DNA from: an uncultured Verrucomicrobia subdivision 3 bacterium
GTDB taxonomy: Bacteria > Verrucomicrobiota > Verrucomicrobiia > Limisphaerales > UBA11358
NCBI GenBank assembly: GCA_903875465.1
Contig: CAIQWB010000062.1
Coordinates: 49,636-113,635, forward strand
Direction of reading: 5' to 3'
DNA: 64,000 nucleotides
Made by a program: the position numbers and the translations under genes. Positions 62,265 to 64,000 of this stretch are shown here, piece by piece (position 1 is the stretch's first letter; each line of letters opens with the position of its first letter). The notes under the pieces were generated by a model. That model was given only the letters and a program-made list of their open reading frames with translations, made no database searches and had not been told where the DNA came from.

Positions 62265-64000
62265 ATGAATACCTTCCCACTAAAATCTCGGCTGGCCCAC
62301 GGCCACCGAACGGCCAGGCGGGCCGCTCGTTTCTGTTTCTGGTCGGCACTCTGCGCCCTTTTACTCTGCGGCTGGCTTACCGCCGTGCCCGCCCGGGCGG
62401 ACCAGAGTCCGCCCGGGTGCACGGGGAGTGGTTTGGGCATCCTGTTGTACACGGGCTCCGCCGATGTGCACGTGGGCGACACGCTGGAATACAGCGCCAC
62501 CGTCTTCAACGGCACCGGGGTTGGCCCGGTGGTGTGTGATGCCACCGCCATCCAGGCATTTATCACCACGCCGGACGGCGTTTCGCACCCGCTTACACTG
62601 GTGCGCACCAACCTGAGCAACGGCCAGGCGGATTATTACGGCAACGCGGTCGCCTACGTTGTCCGGGCCCAGGATATTCAGGCCGACGGCACCGTGCGGG
62701 CCACCGCCAGTGACACCGGCGTGATTCATCAAAACGATGTCAACAGCCAGGGCGGCGGCAACCAGGGCGTGAACACGCAGGTCAGCCTGCCGTGCGTCGC
62801 CCTCGGGGTGCATTGCACCGGCGGCGTCGGAGAAACCGGGCTGATTACCTTCACCGGGTCCATTACCAATTGCGGTAATGACACACTCGTCAACGTGACG
62901 GTCACCAACTTCGTCAATGGCGGGTCACTGCCCGTGACCTTTATCACCAATCTGCTGGCGGGCCAGATCGTCGCGTTTAGCGGCAGTTATGTGCCGGCCA
63001 ATCCGTGCACTCCCAGCACGGCCACGCTGACGGTGCAGGGTACGGACCAATTCACCACGCATCCGCGGACGGTGACCAGCACCGTGAACATCACCTGTGC
63101 CGATGCCTTGACCGCTGGTATTAGCGTCACCAAAACCTGCCCGGCGCTGCCCGTGGCTCCCGGCCAGTTACTCACCTTCTCCGGCAGTGTCAGCAACACC
63201 GGCAACGTGACGCTCACGGGGATTGTCGTGTTGAATAACCAGCCGGCGGCCAACACCGTCGTCTTCACCGCGGCCGCCCTGGCCCCTGGGGCCGTGACCA
63301 ATTTCACCGGGAGTTACCTGGCCCCGACGAATTGCTTGGTGACCGACACCCTGCTCGCCACTGCCAGCAGTATTTGCGGGGTGCTAGTGACGAATTCCGC
63401 CAGCGCGACCTGCGCCATTGCGACCACCCCGGCGATCAGCGTCAGCCTGAGCTGTCCGCCCGTGCCGCCCCTGGCGGGCACGGTGCTGACCTACACGGGC
63501 ACGGTGGGCAACCCGGGCAACATTCCGCTGACCAACGTGGTGGTGCTGAATAATTTGAGCGGAGCCACGCCGTTGTTCACCATCGCCCTGCTGGCCCCCG
63601 GGGCCACCGCCACTTTTTCCGGCAGCTACATCGCCCCCGTGAACTGCTCCTCAACCAGCACGGCGCTGGCCACGGGCCGGAGCCTTTGTGGCGTGGCCGT
63701 CACCAATACGGCCACGGTCAGTTGCGCGGTGATCACCTCGCCCGCGTTGCGGCTCACCCAGACCTGCCCGGCCGTGCCGGCGGTACCCGGCGGCCTCTTA
63801 ACGTATAGCGGCACCGTGACGAACACGGGCAATGTCACCCTGACCAATGTGGTGGTCTTGAACAATCTCAGTGGCGCCACGCCGGTCTTCTTCATCGCCT
63901 CACTTGCCCCCGGTATCGGGGCCAATTTCATGGGCAGTTTTATCGCGCCGACCAATTGCTCCGTCACCAGCCTTGCCACCGTCACCGGCCAGAGTTATTG
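62265..64000 (+). CDS. Secreted DUF11-like repeat protein, 3' end outside window
   Basis: An open frame with no stop runs from ATG 62265 to the window edge, 578 codons. Residues 1-46 form a long signal peptide (CALLLCGWLTAVPARA). The exported part starts with a cysteine-rich beta domain and then shows at least three tandem units of about 105 residues, each with CPxxPxxxG..LT(Y/F)(S/T)G(T/S)V.N.GN and TNVVVLNN...F.(I/A).LAPG...F.GSY.AP.NC. This is the DUF11/conserved-repeat pattern of surface proteins. Cysteines at fixed points of each unit suggest disulfides. No enzymatic motif is visible so far. Confidence 0.85.
   Translation, partial: MNTFPLKSRLAHGHRTARRAARFCFWSALCALLLCGWLTAVPARADQSPPGCTGSGLGILLYTGSADVHVGDTLEYSATVFNGTGVGPVVCDATAIQAFITTPDGVSHPLTLVRTNLSNGQADYYGNAVAYVVRAQDIQADGTVRATASDTGVIHQNDVNSQGGGNQGVNTQVSLPCVALGVHCTGGVGETGLITFTGSITNCGNDTLVNVTVTNFVNGGSLPVTFITNLLAGQIVAFSGSYVPANPCTPSTATLTVQGTDQFTTHPRTVTSTVNITCADALTAGISVTKTCPALPVAPGQLLTFSGSVSNTGNVTLTGIVVLNNQPAANTVVFTAAALAPGAVTNFTGSYLAPTNCLVTDTLLATASSICGVLVTNSASATCAIATTPAISVSLSCPPVPPLAGTVLTYTGTVGNPGNIPLTNVVVLNNLSGATPLFTIALLAPGATATFSGSYIAPVNCSSTSTALATGRSLCGVAVTNTATVSCAVITSPALRLTQTCPAVPAVPGGLLTYSGTVTNTGNVTLTNVVVLNNLSGATPVFFIASLAPGIGANFMGSFIAPTNCSVTSLATVTGQSY

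Overview
The window looks like a chromosomal segment of a Verrucomicrobiota bacterium, probably a Pedosphaera- or Limisphaerales-like lineage. This is inferred from gene content: very large secreted proteins with autotransporter-type beta-strand repeats or SBBP propellers, a recurrent C-terminal motif (LSW...LG...QTN...GLGTNW...F.R), a Reg_prop two-component sensor, heparinase- and GH2-type carbohydrate enzymes, DUF6600 and DUF5117-type proteins, and a bacillithiol gene set. GC content is moderately high. No rRNA, CRISPR array, intact insertion sequence or prophage was seen.

Layout. (1) 1-13652: the tail of an unrecognised gene, then a defence island. Six genes run hsdM - hsdS - DUF4209 protein - AAA_13/ABC ATPase - hsdR - SprT-like metallopeptidase, and every junction is a 4-bp ATGA or GTGA overlap. 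A seventh gene, weakly like a uracil-DNA glycosylase, follows. The DUF4209 protein ends in an RNEIAH motif that fits the HEPN ribonuclease pattern (R-x4-H), so the R-M operon may carry an embedded RNase/ATPase module comparable in position to PrrC. (2) 13653-26701: a carbohydrate locus with a GH2 beta-galactosidase-like enzyme, a sialate O-acetylesterase and two divergent paralogous beta-helix repeat proteins. One of these carries a C-terminal lyase-like domain and is broken by a 74-bp duplication. A 15-bp motif occurs upstream of the GH2 gene and again in a 21-bp inverted repeat between the divergent pair. (3) 26892-30820: a Reg_prop/HisKA_3 kinase and LuxR-type regulator, likely controlling neighbouring secreted functions. 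(4) 30821-37481: a decayed stretch beside tRNA-Arg(ACG), then a sugar isomerase-like protein, ribosomal protein bS21, a lactonase, small membrane and secreted proteins, an STN-subtilase fusion and DUF2911. (5) 37545-44587: a tightly packed co-directional run with a large PIG-L deacetylase, a 59-residue single-span protein, a sodium/solute symporter, a compact BshC-like protein, BshB1 and BshA. This gives a complete candidate bacillithiol pathway with an unusually short cysteine ligase candidate. (6) 44644-51547: trpA, a DUF6600 gene with an in-frame TGA, an acetyltransferase with a membrane tail, and a CHASE kinase/response regulator pair. (7) 51675-64000: large secreted proteins, namely an SBBP-propeller protein with a nested domain, a heparinase-like lyase, a zinc metalloprotease, a small lipoprotein and the start of a DUF11-like repeat protein that runs off the window.

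The strongest leads are the compact BshC-like protein, the DUF4209/ATPase pair inside the type I R-M operon, the TGA-interrupted DUF6600 gene, the duplication-broken beta-helix/lyase fusion, and the shared intergenic motif.
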